Position numbers and translations under genes: made by a program. A DNA stretch of 33,545 nt, from positions 1 to 33,545 of the forward strand of contig JAKIST010000003.1 in NCBI GenBank assembly GCA_021648495.1. Direction: 5' to 3'. The notes under the pieces are model-generated. The model saw nothing but the letters and a program-made list of their open reading frames with translations. It was not told the DNA's origin and did no database searches. Source of the DNA: Draconibacterium sp. (GTDB lineage Bacteria > Bacteroidota > Bacteroidia > Bacteroidales > Prolixibacteraceae). Shown piece after piece: positions 17,201 through 25,651 of the stretch. Every line of letters starts with the position of its first letter. Positions within the stretch are counted from its first letter, which is position 1.

Positions 17201-18406
17201 TTATTGGTAATTTATTTCGGATAAGGAGAATATTATAAAATGCCCAAAGCTACCAGATTTATCTCTTACTACTTTTGCCAAAATTCCGGGTTTATCTTTT
17301 ATCATCCAAATTTTTAAGTTTTCATCATAATCACCAATTGCTTCAATTACTACGCAGTTAAATGTGCCAGCCTGCGTTGTAATTTCTTCTTCACCTACAA
17401 TTCTGTACGTATCACTTTCAAAAGGGAAAAGTCTATTACTGAAACTAAATTCTGAAATTGGCATTTCGGTATCATCGGGTGTGCTTTCTTTGTCGAACCC
17501 GACAAAAATATTGTCGAAACTCATTGTTTCGTCATCTGCACTTGTTACTATATTTGCAGTAAGTTTCTTTGTTTCGAATGTTTCTGTTCCATCAATTAAA
17601 GTTGAAAAATTGTAAATCAGTTGTTTTACCTTCTCCATATTTGTAAGAATCTTATAATAGTCTTGCCAAGGTAATTTCCCCTCTTCATCGTAATATTTGT
17701 AGTCACCATTTTCGTTGAAAAAATCTCCTTCCGAAAATGATAGTCTTTCAATTGCAATATTTGATTTTTCTAATTTCAAAACTTTTATGGCATTTCCTTT
17801 GTTTTCTAAATCAAGCTCCTTGTCGGTTTGTTTAACAACTTTATTAAGTCCTCTCAAATCCTTGTCGTTAGCCATTATTAGCAGCGATTTGTCAGAAGAA
17901 TTATAAATCCATGTTCCACCACCGGAAGAACTTGCGCCTCCTAAATCTTCTTTTATCGAGAGTAAATCAGGTAGCTCGAATATTAATATTTTAAATCCAC
18001 TTTCAGTAGTTATCTTCCAGCTTCCTTCGAGTCCCGAGTTTTTATTATCTTCTTCAATTTTGGCTTTGTCTAATTTTATAAAAGATAGTTTCGACCCTGA
18101 TTTTGTTAATACTAACTCGCCATTTTTAAATTTCGTAACTTCCCACTCGGCAGCAAACTCTTTTATCATTTCCGATTCTATGGTAATAGTTTTTGCTTTT
18201 TTGTTGTATTCCCATTTGCCAAAAACGCTACCTTCCCATTCGGCGTAACCATCACTCTTAAATTCTACTTCAGAATATACCTCTTCTGTTTTTTCTTTCG
18301 TTTCTACTTTTGTTAAAAGCCATTTGCCAGCAATAGGTGTCTCTTTTGCTGAAATACTTACTGATACCATCAGCAATGCAATAAAAAATAAAGTAATTTT
18401 TTTCAT
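17201..18406 (-). CDS. Exported protein with two lipocalin-like repeats and a DUF3108-like C-terminus
   Basis: The 401-aa protein has a signal peptide (residues 1-20, ending SISAK). Two similar segments follow: one at about 24-110 (IAGKWLLTKVETKEKTEE ... KWEYNKKAKTITIE) and one at about 125-215 (LEGSWKITTESGFK ... TWIYNSSDKSLLIM). Both have the G-x-W start and W-x-Y-n centre of lipocalin-like domains common in Bacteroidota exported proteins. The C-terminal 170 residues include IVGEEEITTQAGTFNCVVIEA and IWMIKDKPGILAKVV, the pattern of DUF3108/TapB-like proteins. The exact role is unknown, with envelope localisation likely. It follows the 361-aa gene by 37 bases and was probably co-transcribed with it. 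Confidence 0.75.
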   Translation of the reverse strand: MKKITLFFIALLMVSVSISAKETPIAGKWLLTKVETKEKTEEVYSEVEFKSDGYAEWEGSVFGKWEYNKKAKTITIESEMIKEFAAEWEVTKFKNGELVLTKSGSKLSFIKLDKAKIEEDNKNSGLEGSWKITTESGFKILIFELPDLLSIKEDLGGASSSGGGTWIYNSSDKSLLIMANDKDLRGLNKVVKQTDKELDLENKGNAIKVLKLEKSNIAIERLSFSEGDFFNENGDYKYYDEEGKLPWQDYYKILTNMEKVKQLIYNFSTLIDGTETFETKKLTANIVTSADDETMSFDNIFVGFDKESTPDDTEMPISEFSFSNRLFPFESDTYRIVGEEEITTQAGTFNCVVIEAIGDYDENLKIWMIKDKPGILAKVVRDKSGSFGHFIIFSLSEINYQ

Positions 18407-18443
18407 AATAAATTGTATTGTTTTATATTCTGTTATTCTATAT

Positions 18444-19529
18444 TTACCATCCTAAAACAAAACATTTTGCTTCGTTTTTCGGAGTAATTATTAGTTTGAA
18501 ATTACTTTCATTAGAAGCAATTGTAAAATCATTTTCCAGTAAATTATCTCCTTTATTGGAGTGTGTTTTAATTGTTCTGCCAGAATTAAAAACCACATAT
18601 CTTATTTTGTAACCATCTTTGTTGATCTGTTCTATTTGCATTTTCCCAAAATCACCACTGTTTGTTTCAAAAATTAATGTGCTCGATTGTGGCAATTCTG
18701 TTTTGCTTGTGGAAAGAATTTCTTGTTGCGACTTTATTATCAGGTAATCAATTTTGTTATAATCGTTTACACCTTCAGAAATAATTTTATCGCCATTTTC
18801 AGAGAAGTAAACAAAATTATCGCATCCTTCTAAATCACTCGAATTGAATGAGATTTTTATTGATTTATCATCTGTTTCAGGTTTTGTTTCAACCTCATCA
18901 AAATTTAGTTCTAACCCCGAAAATCCCTGATATGTGTCTGATGAAATGTATTTTATACCTTGTGGAATTTCAAATTTACTTTCCTGAATATCAACATCAA
19001 CATCAATTTTTGTGGCAACTTCAATCATCATTGTCATAAAATTGATTTCCGATTTTAGCATTATTCCGTTCCATGTAAATTGTGTTGCTTTGCGAGCTTT
19101 CCAAACTTTGCACTCTTTCCCGAGAAACTCTTTAGTACCATCGAGTTTGTACCCGTTGGCACTTTTTAATAGTGCATCCGAAACATCGGTGCATTTTCTG
19201 TTTTGGTTTAACAGGTAGTAATTGTAAGTCGAATTTCGTCCAATTGCAACTGTGTTTTCCTGATGATTTATTGTGTACGCCTTACTTCCAATCAGAATAA
19301 TTGTTTCGTATTCTTTGTCGTTGTTGCCGCCAAAGTTTAACTCTCTTTTAATGTAGTCTGCCTGTTTGTATCCCCAATCGTCGATATATTTTATATGAGT
19401 TCCTTTAAACGATGCTTCGTATTTATATTCGATTATTGCCGATTTGAATCGGAATAATTTTAAATGCTTTTCTTGCGCAAATATATTCGTTGATAAAACA
19501 ATTAAAGCAAGAAGTAATATATTTTTCAT
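18444..19529 (-). CDS. Exported protein of unknown function (DUF4412-like features)
   Basis: The 361-aa protein has a clear signal peptide (residues 1-19, MKNILLLALIVLSTNIFAQE). The segment around residues 20-165 contains IIEYKYEASFKGTHIKYIDDWG and YKLDGTKEFLGKECKVWKA. This lysine-cysteine pattern resembles exported Bacteroidota proteins that end in GKxCxxW-type strands (DUF4412-like), as does the matching GTFNCVVIEA of the next gene. The C-terminal third (about 215-361) looks like a separate beta domain. I cannot assign a function. It lies 20 bases after the upstream lipoprotein gene, on the same strand. Confidence 0.7.
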   Translation of the reverse strand: MKNILLLALIVLSTNIFAQEKHLKLFRFKSAIIEYKYEASFKGTHIKYIDDWGYKQADYIKRELNFGGNNDKEYETIILIGSKAYTINHQENTVAIGRNSTYNYYLLNQNRKCTDVSDALLKSANGYKLDGTKEFLGKECKVWKARKATQFTWNGIMLKSEINFMTMMIEVATKIDVDVDIQESKFEIPQGIKYISSDTYQGFSGLELNFDEVETKPETDDKSIKISFNSSDLEGCDNFVYFSENGDKIISEGVNDYNKIDYLIIKSQQEILSTSKTELPQSSTLIFETNSGDFGKMQIEQINKDGYKIRYVVFNSGRTIKTHSNKGDNLLENDFTIASNESNFKLIITPKNEAKCFVLGW

Positions 19530-19549
19530 ATTGTGTTTTCTTGCTGGTA

Positions 19550-20026
19550 TTAATTATAATACTTCTTATATTTTGCATCAATTTCATCCATTCGAGCACT
19601 AAATTTTAATGCCACCTGCTCAAGTGCTTTTAGTTGTGCATCGTTAATAATTCCTTGCGATTCTTTACTTTTTACGTAAGTGTCAAATTTGTCGAGAGTA
19701 GTGGCCATTTGTGTGCTGTTAGAGATAAATTCCACAGCCATTTTAGCCATTTTCATCTGGTCGAACAGAGTTAAATCTTCATCGTTTTTATTTAAAATGT
19801 CTTTACCGTCAACCGCAATTTGCTCAATATTATCAGAGAATTCATTAATTGCTTTTTCTGCTGATTCAACAATATCAACCAACTCTTTATCTCCTTTTAT
19901 TTCGTCCGGAATTTCAATTTTTACCGGTGGCAAAAAATCGGAATTTCTTTTACGGCCACTGGTACACGAGCTAATTAAAAGAGTGATAAAAAGCACAGCA
20001 AATAGTGTTGTTGCAACTTGTTTCAT
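19550..20026 (-). CDS. Small lipoprotein of unknown function
   Basis: The 158-aa protein has a lipoprotein signal peptide with lipobox LISSC, so Cys21 is the likely lipidated residue. The mature part is almost all predicted helix, rich in Glu, Asp, Lys and Ala (ELVDIVESAEKAINEFSDNIEQIA; LKALEQVALKFSARMDEIDAKYKKYY), so it may form a helical bundle or coiled coil at the inner face of the outer membrane or the surface. It has no recognised family. It sits between the OmpA-family gene (88 bases upstream) and the 361-aa exported protein (20 bases downstream), in what looks like one envelope operon. Confidence 0.72.
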   Translation of the reverse strand: MKQVATTLFAVLFITLLISSCTSGRKRNSDFLPPVKIEIPDEIKGDKELVDIVESAEKAINEFSDNIEQIAVDGKDILNKNDEDLTLFDQMKMAKMAVEFISNSTQMATTLDKFDTYVKSKESQGIINDAQLKALEQVALKFSARMDEIDAKYKKYYN

Positions 20027-20114
20027 TTTTCGTAATTTTAAAGTTTTAAAAATAATTCTCTTATTACACTCAAAAGTGCATCAAAAAATAGTTGTAATAT
20101 GTTAATCGTAAAAT

Positions 20115-21386
20115 CTAGAATTTTACAAATTCTACGCGTCTGTTATTTGCTTTTCCTTCGGCAGTTCCGTTATCGGCAAGAGGTTTGCTTTCTCCCCAGC
20201 CAGTTGATTTTAGGCGATTGGCAGCAATTCCCAAACTTATTAAACGTTCCATAACTGCTTTTCCTCTGGCTTTCGAAAGATCCATATTTTTTGCTTCGTC
20301 GCCATCGCTGTCGGTGTGGCCTTCAACGCTGAAATTAAGCTCTGGCTGTTTTTGCATCAAGCTAAATATTTTGTTGATTGCCCCGTTACTTTCGGGTTTT
20401 ATGGTGGCTTTGTTTACATCGAAACGAATTCCGTTTACAATAATTTTTCCGTCGGACAAAACGCGGTCGTAATATTTTACACCTCCTTTGGCGATGCGGA
20501 AGTTTTTTAAATACATATCAGCTTTTCCGGCTTCAATAGTAATTCCTGAAGGGTTTACCTCTAAATGAGGAATATTTATTAAACGTGTGTCACCCATATA
20601 AGCTTTAAATTTACCTCTGGTGTAAGCGATAGAAATATGATGCCACACATCTTTTCTTTCTGCTGTCCAACCAATATTCTCAGTTCCGGGATAATCTTTT
20701 TCGGAATCTAAAAACTCCAAACTATGTGGCATTATTGTTAAATTGGTATGCGTTGCATCACTTTGATTATTGTTTTTTTGATCTCCTAAATAAATAAAAA
20801 ACCTATTTGCTGTAGTGCTGCTCTTTCCAAACCATACATCCATTTCTATGGTAAAAACTTCGGGCAAATAGTCTTCTTTTGGATTTTTTAAATAAGGGAC
20901 TATATAACTTCCATCAGCTAAAAACATAATTACCGGTTCACCATTTAATTCTCCAATTTCTACAGATCCCTTATGCAAATCCCACCTACTTGGAAATTCA
21001 CCATTTTCTTCATCGGCACTTGGCCCGTCTTCAAAAATTACTTCATCGCCGGGCACAAAATCGAACTTCGTCCATTTAACTTCTGGTTGAGCCAGTTTTG
21101 CCTGTTCCTCTTTAACCAAATTAGAGGGGTGTTCAATTGTATTGTTTTGTTGAATTTGTTCTTCTGCTTGCTGGTTGCCGTTTTTATTCTTCTTTTTCTT
21201 CTTTTTGAAAAGCTTGCCAATTCCTTCTTCAAGTTTGTCCAACCCTTTGTCAATTGCTTGGTCTGTTCTGGAATTTGCGCGTTGGTTTACTTTTCTTTCA
21301 ACTTTATTTTCCACATCCACCTTAATTTGTGCCTGTAATGTAATTCCAGCAAATAAAATCAGCATAAAGATTATAACAGTTTTCAT
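20115..21386 (-). CDS. OmpA-family protein with central LamG-like domain
   Basis: The 423-aa protein begins with a signal peptide (residues 1-19, ending LQAQ). A charged helical segment (about 22-95) follows, including a polylysine stretch LFKKKKKKNKNGN. The central part, about 105-300 (SRWDLHKGSVEIGELNGEPVIMF, FTIEMDVWFG, NIGWTAERKDVWHHISIAYTRGKFKAYMGDTRLI), has the jelly-roll pattern of LamG/concanavalin-like domains. The C-terminal OmpA domain (about 315-423) has VEGHTDSDGDEAKNMDLSKARGKAVMERLISLGI and ends NNRRVEFVKF, with the usual Asp and Arg for binding peptidoglycan diaminopimelate. It probably ties the outer envelope to the cell wall. It heads the run of envelope genes and lies 97 bases downstream of the LytTR gene. 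Confidence 0.9.
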   Translation of the reverse strand: MKTVIIFMLILFAGITLQAQIKVDVENKVERKVNQRANSRTDQAIDKGLDKLEEGIGKLFKKKKKKNKNGNQQAEEQIQQNNTIEHPSNLVKEEQAKLAQPEVKWTKFDFVPGDEVIFEDGPSADEENGEFPSRWDLHKGSVEIGELNGEPVIMFLADGSYIVPYLKNPKEDYLPEVFTIEMDVWFGKSSTTANRFFIYLGDQKNNNQSDATHTNLTIMPHSLEFLDSEKDYPGTENIGWTAERKDVWHHISIAYTRGKFKAYMGDTRLINIPHLEVNPSGITIEAGKADMYLKNFRIAKGGVKYYDRVLSDGKIIVNGIRFDVNKATIKPESNGAINKIFSLMQKQPELNFSVEGHTDSDGDEAKNMDLSKARGKAVMERLISLGIAANRLKSTGWGESKPLADNGTAEGKANNRRVEFVKF

Positions 21387-21483
21387 CTTGTTAATTTTTT
21401 GGTTTTTAAATAAAGTAAATGTAGTATCCCTTTTTGTGCATTTTTTTGTGAATTTGAGAACGATACTTTTCGTCTTGAATTTG

Positions 21484-21936
21484 CTATTTGTCTAACAGTA
21501 TTTGCGTGATTTCTTTTCTTTTTCGGATTGAAGTTGGAATACGTGAATTATCGGAAAGGATAATTGAATAATTATTTGTTTTGTTCACTTCAACAATGTG
21601 ACTGATGTTAACCAAATAAGATTGGTGCGACCTGAGAAAATTCGATTCACTCAATTGTTTTTCAATCTCTTTTATACTCCTCGAAACCATTATCGGTTCG
21701 TGATTAGTGAGGTAAAAAGTTGTGGAACTATTGTCGCATTTGCAATACAAAATATCTTGCACCTGAACAAGGTGAATGGCGTCGATGGTATTTAATGAAA
21801 TTCGTTGAACAGAAGACATTCTATTTTTTCTACAAAGGTAATAGCCGTATTCTTTATAGACTGAATGAATTTGAATTCGCCTGTTTTGGGCTTGAAATTG
21901 CGAGGTTTTGTGGAGAAAGTTAATTGTGACGGCCAC
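21484..21936 (-). CDS. Stand-alone LytTR DNA-binding protein lacking a receiver domain
   Basis: Residues about 40-150 form a LytTR domain: the pattern NTIDAIHLVQVQDILYCKCDNSSTTFYL, then IMVSRSIKEIEKQL, NFLRSHQSYLVNISHI and IPTSIRKRKEITQIL closely parallels the C-terminal half of the response regulator at 22640-23389. The N-terminal receiver domain normal for such proteins is absent. The first 39 residues (to Met40 at 21819) have no clear homology, so the true start may be 21819. It lies upstream of the OmpA-family gene and the envelope run on the same strand, so it is a candidate regulator of that run. It could also be a remnant of a full-length regulator truncated by the repeats upstream. 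Confidence 0.75.
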   Translation of the reverse strand: MAVTINFLHKTSQFQAQNRRIQIHSVYKEYGYYLCRKNRMSSVQRISLNTIDAIHLVQVQDILYCKCDNSSTTFYLTNHEPIMVSRSIKEIEKQLSESNFLRSHQSYLVNISHIVEVNKTNNYSIILSDNSRIPTSIRKRKEITQILLDK

Positions 21937-21981
21937 AGACTGAAAGGATTTTAAGAAATTATCAAAGACTGATCCGTTTTA

Positions 21982-22141
21982 CTGTCATCTCGACGATAGG
22001 AGAAATCTGTTCAATTCGAGAGATTTTTCCTCGCACACTCGTCTGCCAAAGGCATCGCTTTACGGGAAATGACAGCAAAATTGAGTGAACTGTCATTACC
22101 TCATTGTCCCAATAATTTTGGATATACACTCGAAATGACAG
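21982..22141. repeat. Dispersed repeats: hairpin element and TGTCATT module, further copies
   Basis: CTGTCATCTCGACGATAGGAGAAATCT...AGAGATTTTTCC...GGGAAATGACAG (21982-22075) is a diverged copy of the 9518-9592 palindrome with a longer spacer. It is followed by CTGTCATTACCTCATTGTCCCAATAATTTTGG...CGAAATGACAG (22090-22141), which matches 9711-9762 in the same orientation. The two modules thus occur together, as they do near susC. Confidence 0.72.
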
Positions 22142-22326
22142 CACATTTTGAGCGACCTATCATAGTCTAATTATGCAAAATAATTTTAGTTAAACTTTTG
22201 AAAATGCTTAAATAACAGAAACTGAAACAAGTTCAGTTTGACGTGCCAACTGACATTAATTTTCCAAAATAAATCTATGTTTATCTTCGTAATCTGTGAT
22301 GAACTTTTCGTGCCCAGCTACCAAAC

Positions 22327-22468
22327 GGATTCCATCTTTTTCTTTCAGAAGGAATCCTTAAATCCATTCTACACCCAAAGATTCCATCTCCTGTTTTCCA
22401 GTATATAAAGATGGAATCCATTCGTTCCTTGTGATAGGATAAATTGGCAATATCCAAACAGATTCCAT
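22327..22468. repeat. Cluster of four GATTCCAT motifs, one inverted
   Basis: GATTCCAT occurs exactly at 22328-22335, 22380-22387 and 22461-22468, and as ATGGAATC at 22411-22418. The first and the inverted copy extend to a perfect 13-bp inverted repeat, GGATTCCATCTTT (22327-22339) and AAAGATGGAATCC (22407-22419). CCAAACGGATTCCAT (22322-22335) and CCAAACAGATTCCAT (22454-22468) form a near-direct repeat. The arrangement could be a hairpin remnant or a regulator-binding cluster. Confidence 0.6.
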
Positions 22469-22601
22469 TTGTTTGTTGACTAATGGAACCTGTTCCTTCA
22501 AATAAAAACCAAACGATATAATCGTTTAATTTTATTTGTTTTTAGGTGTTATTTTGAAAGAAAATTAACGGCTAAAGCCTTTGCTTTTTTTACTGCTTAC
22601 T

Positions 22602-22621
22602 CGCCAAGCTAAAGCATGGCG
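22602..22621 (-). terminator. Candidate 3' hairpin of the response-regulator transcript
   Basis: CGCCATGCTTTAGCTTGGCG on the minus strand is an inverted repeat 19 bases beyond the response-regulator stop codon. A second small hairpin (AAGGCTTTAGCCGTT) follows. The downstream sequence is A-rich on the minus strand rather than U-rich, so this is a 3'-end hairpin but not a textbook intrinsic terminator. Confidence 0.35.
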
Positions 22622-22639
22622 CAAAAAAGAAGGGACTCA

Positions 22640-23389
22640 CTACAACTTCTCCAGCAACCCAACCAGGTTTTTCATTTGGCGCAGTGAGACCGGAATCTCT
22701 TTTTTGTTTTTCATGATAATAAAACCGCCGTCGGATTTATCTACTTTTTTAATGTGGTTCAGGTTGACCAAAAAAGATTGGTGGACCCGGTAAAAACCGT
22801 ATTCAGTAAGCAACCCTTCGTAATTTTTCAGGCTTTTCGAAACGATAATTTTTTCGTTTTCTTTAAAGTAAAAGGTAGTGTAACTATTGTCGCTTTTACA
22901 GAAACAAATATCTCTAACATCGATAATGTGAAGCGATTCAGAAGTTCGTAAAACTAACTTTTTTGTTTGCATCTCCCGTTTAAACGAATCCATTAACACG
23001 TCAACTTGAGGTTGGGTGCTTTCCTTTTTTGCAATCAATTCAACAGCGCGTTGAATGGCTTGCTGGAATTCGGTTTCGTTAACAGGTTTTAAGATATAAT
23101 CGAGTGCACTGAACTTTATGGCTCTTATTGCAAACGAATCGAAGCCGGTGATAAAAACAACCTTAAAATTGTAGGGTTGCAGTTTCTGTAAAAGCTGAAA
23201 ACCGGTGCCATCGGCCAATTCAATGTCGAGCAAAACCAAATCGGGATTTTGGGCGCCAATCAAATCTATTCCGCTTTGAATTGAGTTGGCTGTTCCAACC
23301 AGTTTGATATCCGGGAAATATTCTGCAAGCAAACAACTGTTTACCTCTTGCATGGCCGGTTCGTCGTCTATAATTACTGCTTTAATCAT
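22640..23389 (-). CDS. LytTR-family response regulator
   Basis: The 249-aa protein has a receiver domain at about 1-120, with the acidic pair Asp8-Asp9, phosphoacceptor Asp55 in LVLLDIELADGTGF, and the conserved Thr/Lys region (VVFITGFDSFAIRAIKFSALDYILKPVNE). A LytTR DNA-binding domain follows at about 145-247 (ESLHIIDVRDICFCKSDNSYTTFYF, YRVHQSFLVNLNHIKKVDKSDGG). It is the cognate regulator of the histidine kinase at 23382-25340, whose 3' end it overlaps by 8 bases, indicating translational coupling. Its targets are unknown; the nearby stand-alone LytTR protein has a similar DNA-binding half. Confidence 0.95.
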   Translation of the reverse strand: MIKAVIIDDEPAMQEVNSCLLAEYFPDIKLVGTANSIQSGIDLIGAQNPDLVLLDIELADGTGFQLLQKLQPYNFKVVFITGFDSFAIRAIKFSALDYILKPVNETEFQQAIQRAVELIAKKESTQPQVDVLMDSFKREMQTKKLVLRTSESLHIIDVRDICFCKSDNSYTTFYFKENEKIIVSKSLKNYEGLLTEYGFYRVHQSFLVNLNHIKKVDKSDGGFIIMKNKKEIPVSLRQMKNLVGLLEKL

Positions 23390-25340
23390 TGTTTAATACC
23401 GGAATATTTATCGTAATCCTTACTCCGGTCAGTTTTGGGTTTGTATCCTTCAAATTCAGAATTTCAAATTTAAAATCTTTTTTGTGTTTTTGCTGAATGA
23501 GTTTCCGTCTTTTTTCAAATATTTTTAATGCCATCGACTGGTGTTTTTTCATTAAACCATCTTTTTCCTGTATGCCAATCCCATTATCTTCAATTATAAA
23601 TTCAATACATTCGGTTTTGTCTGAAATGTGCAAACTTAAAAATCCTGCACGGCCTAAATTTTTAAAACCGTGTTTAATCGAATTTTCAATAAAAGGTTGA
23701 ACGAGCATCGGCGGGATCTGGATAAAATCAAGTTCTAAGCCTTCATCAAAATTTATACTGAAATCAAATTTATTTGGCGAGCGCATTTTTTCCAGTTCAA
23801 TATAATTTGTCAACATGTTAATTTCGTCGGCGAGAGAAATGGTTTCGGCAACCGAATTATTTAGCGTGGCACGCGTTAACGATGCAAATTGTGAAAGAAA
23901 TTTCGAAGCTTTTCTGTTGTCGTTTTGCAGCATGAAATTTTGGATTGATCCCAAAACATTAAATATAAAATGCGGGTTCATTTGCGCACGGAGAACCTGC
24001 TGTTGTAGATCGTTTTGCACAAGTGCCGCTTGTTTTTTACGGATAGCCAGAATGTAAATAATCAATATAATAATAATCAGCAGAACGGCTACAATGCCAA
24101 TCCCAGCCTTAATCCGTTGGTTTTTCAGTTCGTTTTCGGTTGTCAGCAATTCAATTTGGTGCTCTTTTTTTTCGGTTTGGTATTTGGTTTCCAGCTCCTC
24201 CATTGATTGTCGGATATCTTCATCCCGTAATATTTTTTCGGTGTTTCGCAACGAGTCGTTCCAGAAAAATGCTTCATCGTAATTCAATAATTTGAAATTC
24301 AATTCGTACAGCAATTGTAAACATTTTAATTTCTCAGTTGAATAATTGTCAATCTCCTCAATGTTAATGTTTTTGCGTGCTAATTCCAGTGCTTTCTTAT
24401 TCTGCCCCAATTGTTGATAGAGTTCAGCTTTAAAATTATTGCCGAAAATAGTATCGTATGGATTATCACCAAAATACTTTTCCGATTCAATTGCTAATGT
24501 TAAGGCTTTTTGAGGATTGTCGAATTGTTTATAAACACCAGCACTATTGGTTAAAGCAGTATTGATTCCCTGGTCGTAATTAGCCTCTTTGCATAAAACC
24601 ATAAGCGAATCATAGTAAAGCAAGGCTTTTTCGAATTCTTCTTTTTGAACTGCAATTCCGCCCAAACTATTGTATATTTTAGCAATGTCACTAAAAGAAG
24701 CACACCCTTCTACATCTTTCATTTTATAAGCTTTCCGCACATATTCTTCCCACTTTGTAGTATTGTTGTTTTCCCTGAAAATATTGCCCATTGCAATGTA
24801 GTGGTAGCAAATCCGTTCCAGATTATTGGTGGTTTCCTTTATTTTGAGGGCATAAAGTCCATGTTTTATTGCTTTGTCGTACTCGGCTGTGAAATTGTAA
24901 TTACTGGCAAGGTTCATACTAATTTTTGCAATCTCTCCACTATCCTGTGTTTTCTCGGCAGCTTCCAAAGCTATTTTATACGCGTCGTTTGAGGCATTAA
25001 AATCGGCCTTAACAGCGTACATATTTGCTAAATAATTGCCTGCGCTTGTCACTTTCACATTGTCATCTATCTTTCTTGCAATTCGCAGTGCTATTTTAAA
25101 TTGTTCGATTGATGCTTCTACATTTCCCTCCTCATTGAAATATTCGCCATATTCATAATGGGTATTTATTAGTTTTAGGCTATCGTCGGCTGCTTCGGTA
25201 ATTTTTTTCTGAAATTTAATTTGTGTTGAATCCGTAGCGTCCATCGATACCTCTAATTGCAGCGCAACTGAATTTGGAGGGAAAAAATAAAATAGCCATA
25301 AAAAGATGATTGTTAAGTACTTGGTAGTAAATTTGTCCAT
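23382..25340 (-). CDS. TPR-containing sensor histidine kinase (His_kinase/LytS-type)
   Basis: The 652-aa protein has an N-terminal signal/anchor (about 10-26), a periplasmic array of tetratricopeptide-like repeats (about 60-365; e.g. ASIEQFKIALRIARKI, KALTLAIESEKYFG), a coiled-coil (about 375-410) and one membrane segment, IGIVAVLLIIIILIIYIL (about 414-431). The cytoplasmic His_kinase domain has the phosphoacceptor His457 in AQMNPHFIFNVLGSIQ, and the ATPase domain has ENSIKHGF and EDNGIGI. This is the common Bacteroidota kinase that pairs with LytTR regulators. The TPR array is thought to sense protein or peptide partners in the periplasm; the signal is unknown. It is transcribed first, with the regulator directly after it. 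Confidence 0.94.
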   Translation of the reverse strand: MDKFTTKYLTIIFLWLFYFFPPNSVALQLEVSMDATDSTQIKFQKKITEAADDSLKLINTHYEYGEYFNEEGNVEASIEQFKIALRIARKIDDNVKVTSAGNYLANMYAVKADFNASNDAYKIALEAAEKTQDSGEIAKISMNLASNYNFTAEYDKAIKHGLYALKIKETTNNLERICYHYIAMGNIFRENNNTTKWEEYVRKAYKMKDVEGCASFSDIAKIYNSLGGIAVQKEEFEKALLYYDSLMVLCKEANYDQGINTALTNSAGVYKQFDNPQKALTLAIESEKYFGDNPYDTIFGNNFKAELYQQLGQNKKALELARKNINIEEIDNYSTEKLKCLQLLYELNFKLLNYDEAFFWNDSLRNTEKILRDEDIRQSMEELETKYQTEKKEHQIELLTTENELKNQRIKAGIGIVAVLLIIIILIIYILAIRKKQAALVQNDLQQQVLRAQMNPHFIFNVLGSIQNFMLQNDNRKASKFLSQFASLTRATLNNSVAETISLADEINMLTNYIELEKMRSPNKFDFSINFDEGLELDFIQIPPMLVQPFIENSIKHGFKNLGRAGFLSLHISDKTECIEFIIEDNGIGIQEKDGLMKKHQSMALKIFEKRRKLIQQKHKKDFKFEILNLKDTNPKLTGVRITINIPVLNND

Positions 25341-25651
25341 TTTGGTGTGTTGTCCAACTTAATGCGATGAATGTAACCAAAATATATTATTTAATACGAA
25401 CAAAAGTTTCATTAATATGAGAGATTATTTTGAATTTATCCATTTACCTTATCCATCTTTTTCATTTATTACGTGTTGGATTTTCCTTAAATAGCTGGTG
25501 CTATTCTCGATAAAACCAGCTTGGCTAAAATTAAATCAATCATAATAATTAATGAAAACAAAACCAAAGCAGTCTCTCAATTCAAGGTTTTAAAAAAGTA
25601 TTCCGGGTTTCAACTTTTCGAACATTAAAAATGGAGTAATTTTTAACAGAA
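25341..25651. other. 311-bp non-coding gap upstream of the kinase gene
   Basis: No gene is seen. The kinase promoter is expected in 25341-25440 but no exact consensus was found. The right part (25482-25578) is a repeat also present upstream of nqrF. Confidence 0.5.
25482..25578 (+). repeat. Dispersed repeat TTTCCTTAAATAGCTGxTGCTATT..., copy 1
   Basis: TTTTCCTTAAATAGCTGGTGCTATTCTCG, a run of A-rich sequence with ATCATAATAATTAATG, and AGTCTCTC at the right end parallel, in order, ATTTCCTTAAATAGCTGTTGCTATTTTCG ... ATTCATAATAATTTC ... GGTCTCTT at 29864-29970. In both places the element lies a short distance beyond the stop codon of a minus-strand gene. Confidence 0.65.

Larger units (their letters stand above)
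21937..22639. other. 703-bp non-coding gap with dispersed repeats and a GATTCCAT cluster
   Basis: No gene is supported. Left to right it holds the hairpin element at 21982-22075, the CTGTCATT...AATGACAG module at 22090-22141, a cluster of GATTCCAT motifs at 22327-22468, the palindrome AAACGATATAATCGTTT near 22513, and two hairpins close to the response-regulator stop codon. Confidence 0.55.

Noticed and set aside
21962-22144. 60-aa minus-strand ORF in the track
   Set aside because: It lies wholly within the dispersed hairpin and TGTCATT repeats; its residues reflect repeat sequence and it has no start-site or domain support.
22327-22468. Short CRISPR array
   Set aside because: Motifs are only 8-15 bases, spacing is uneven (31-52 bases), one copy is inverted and no cas genes are near.
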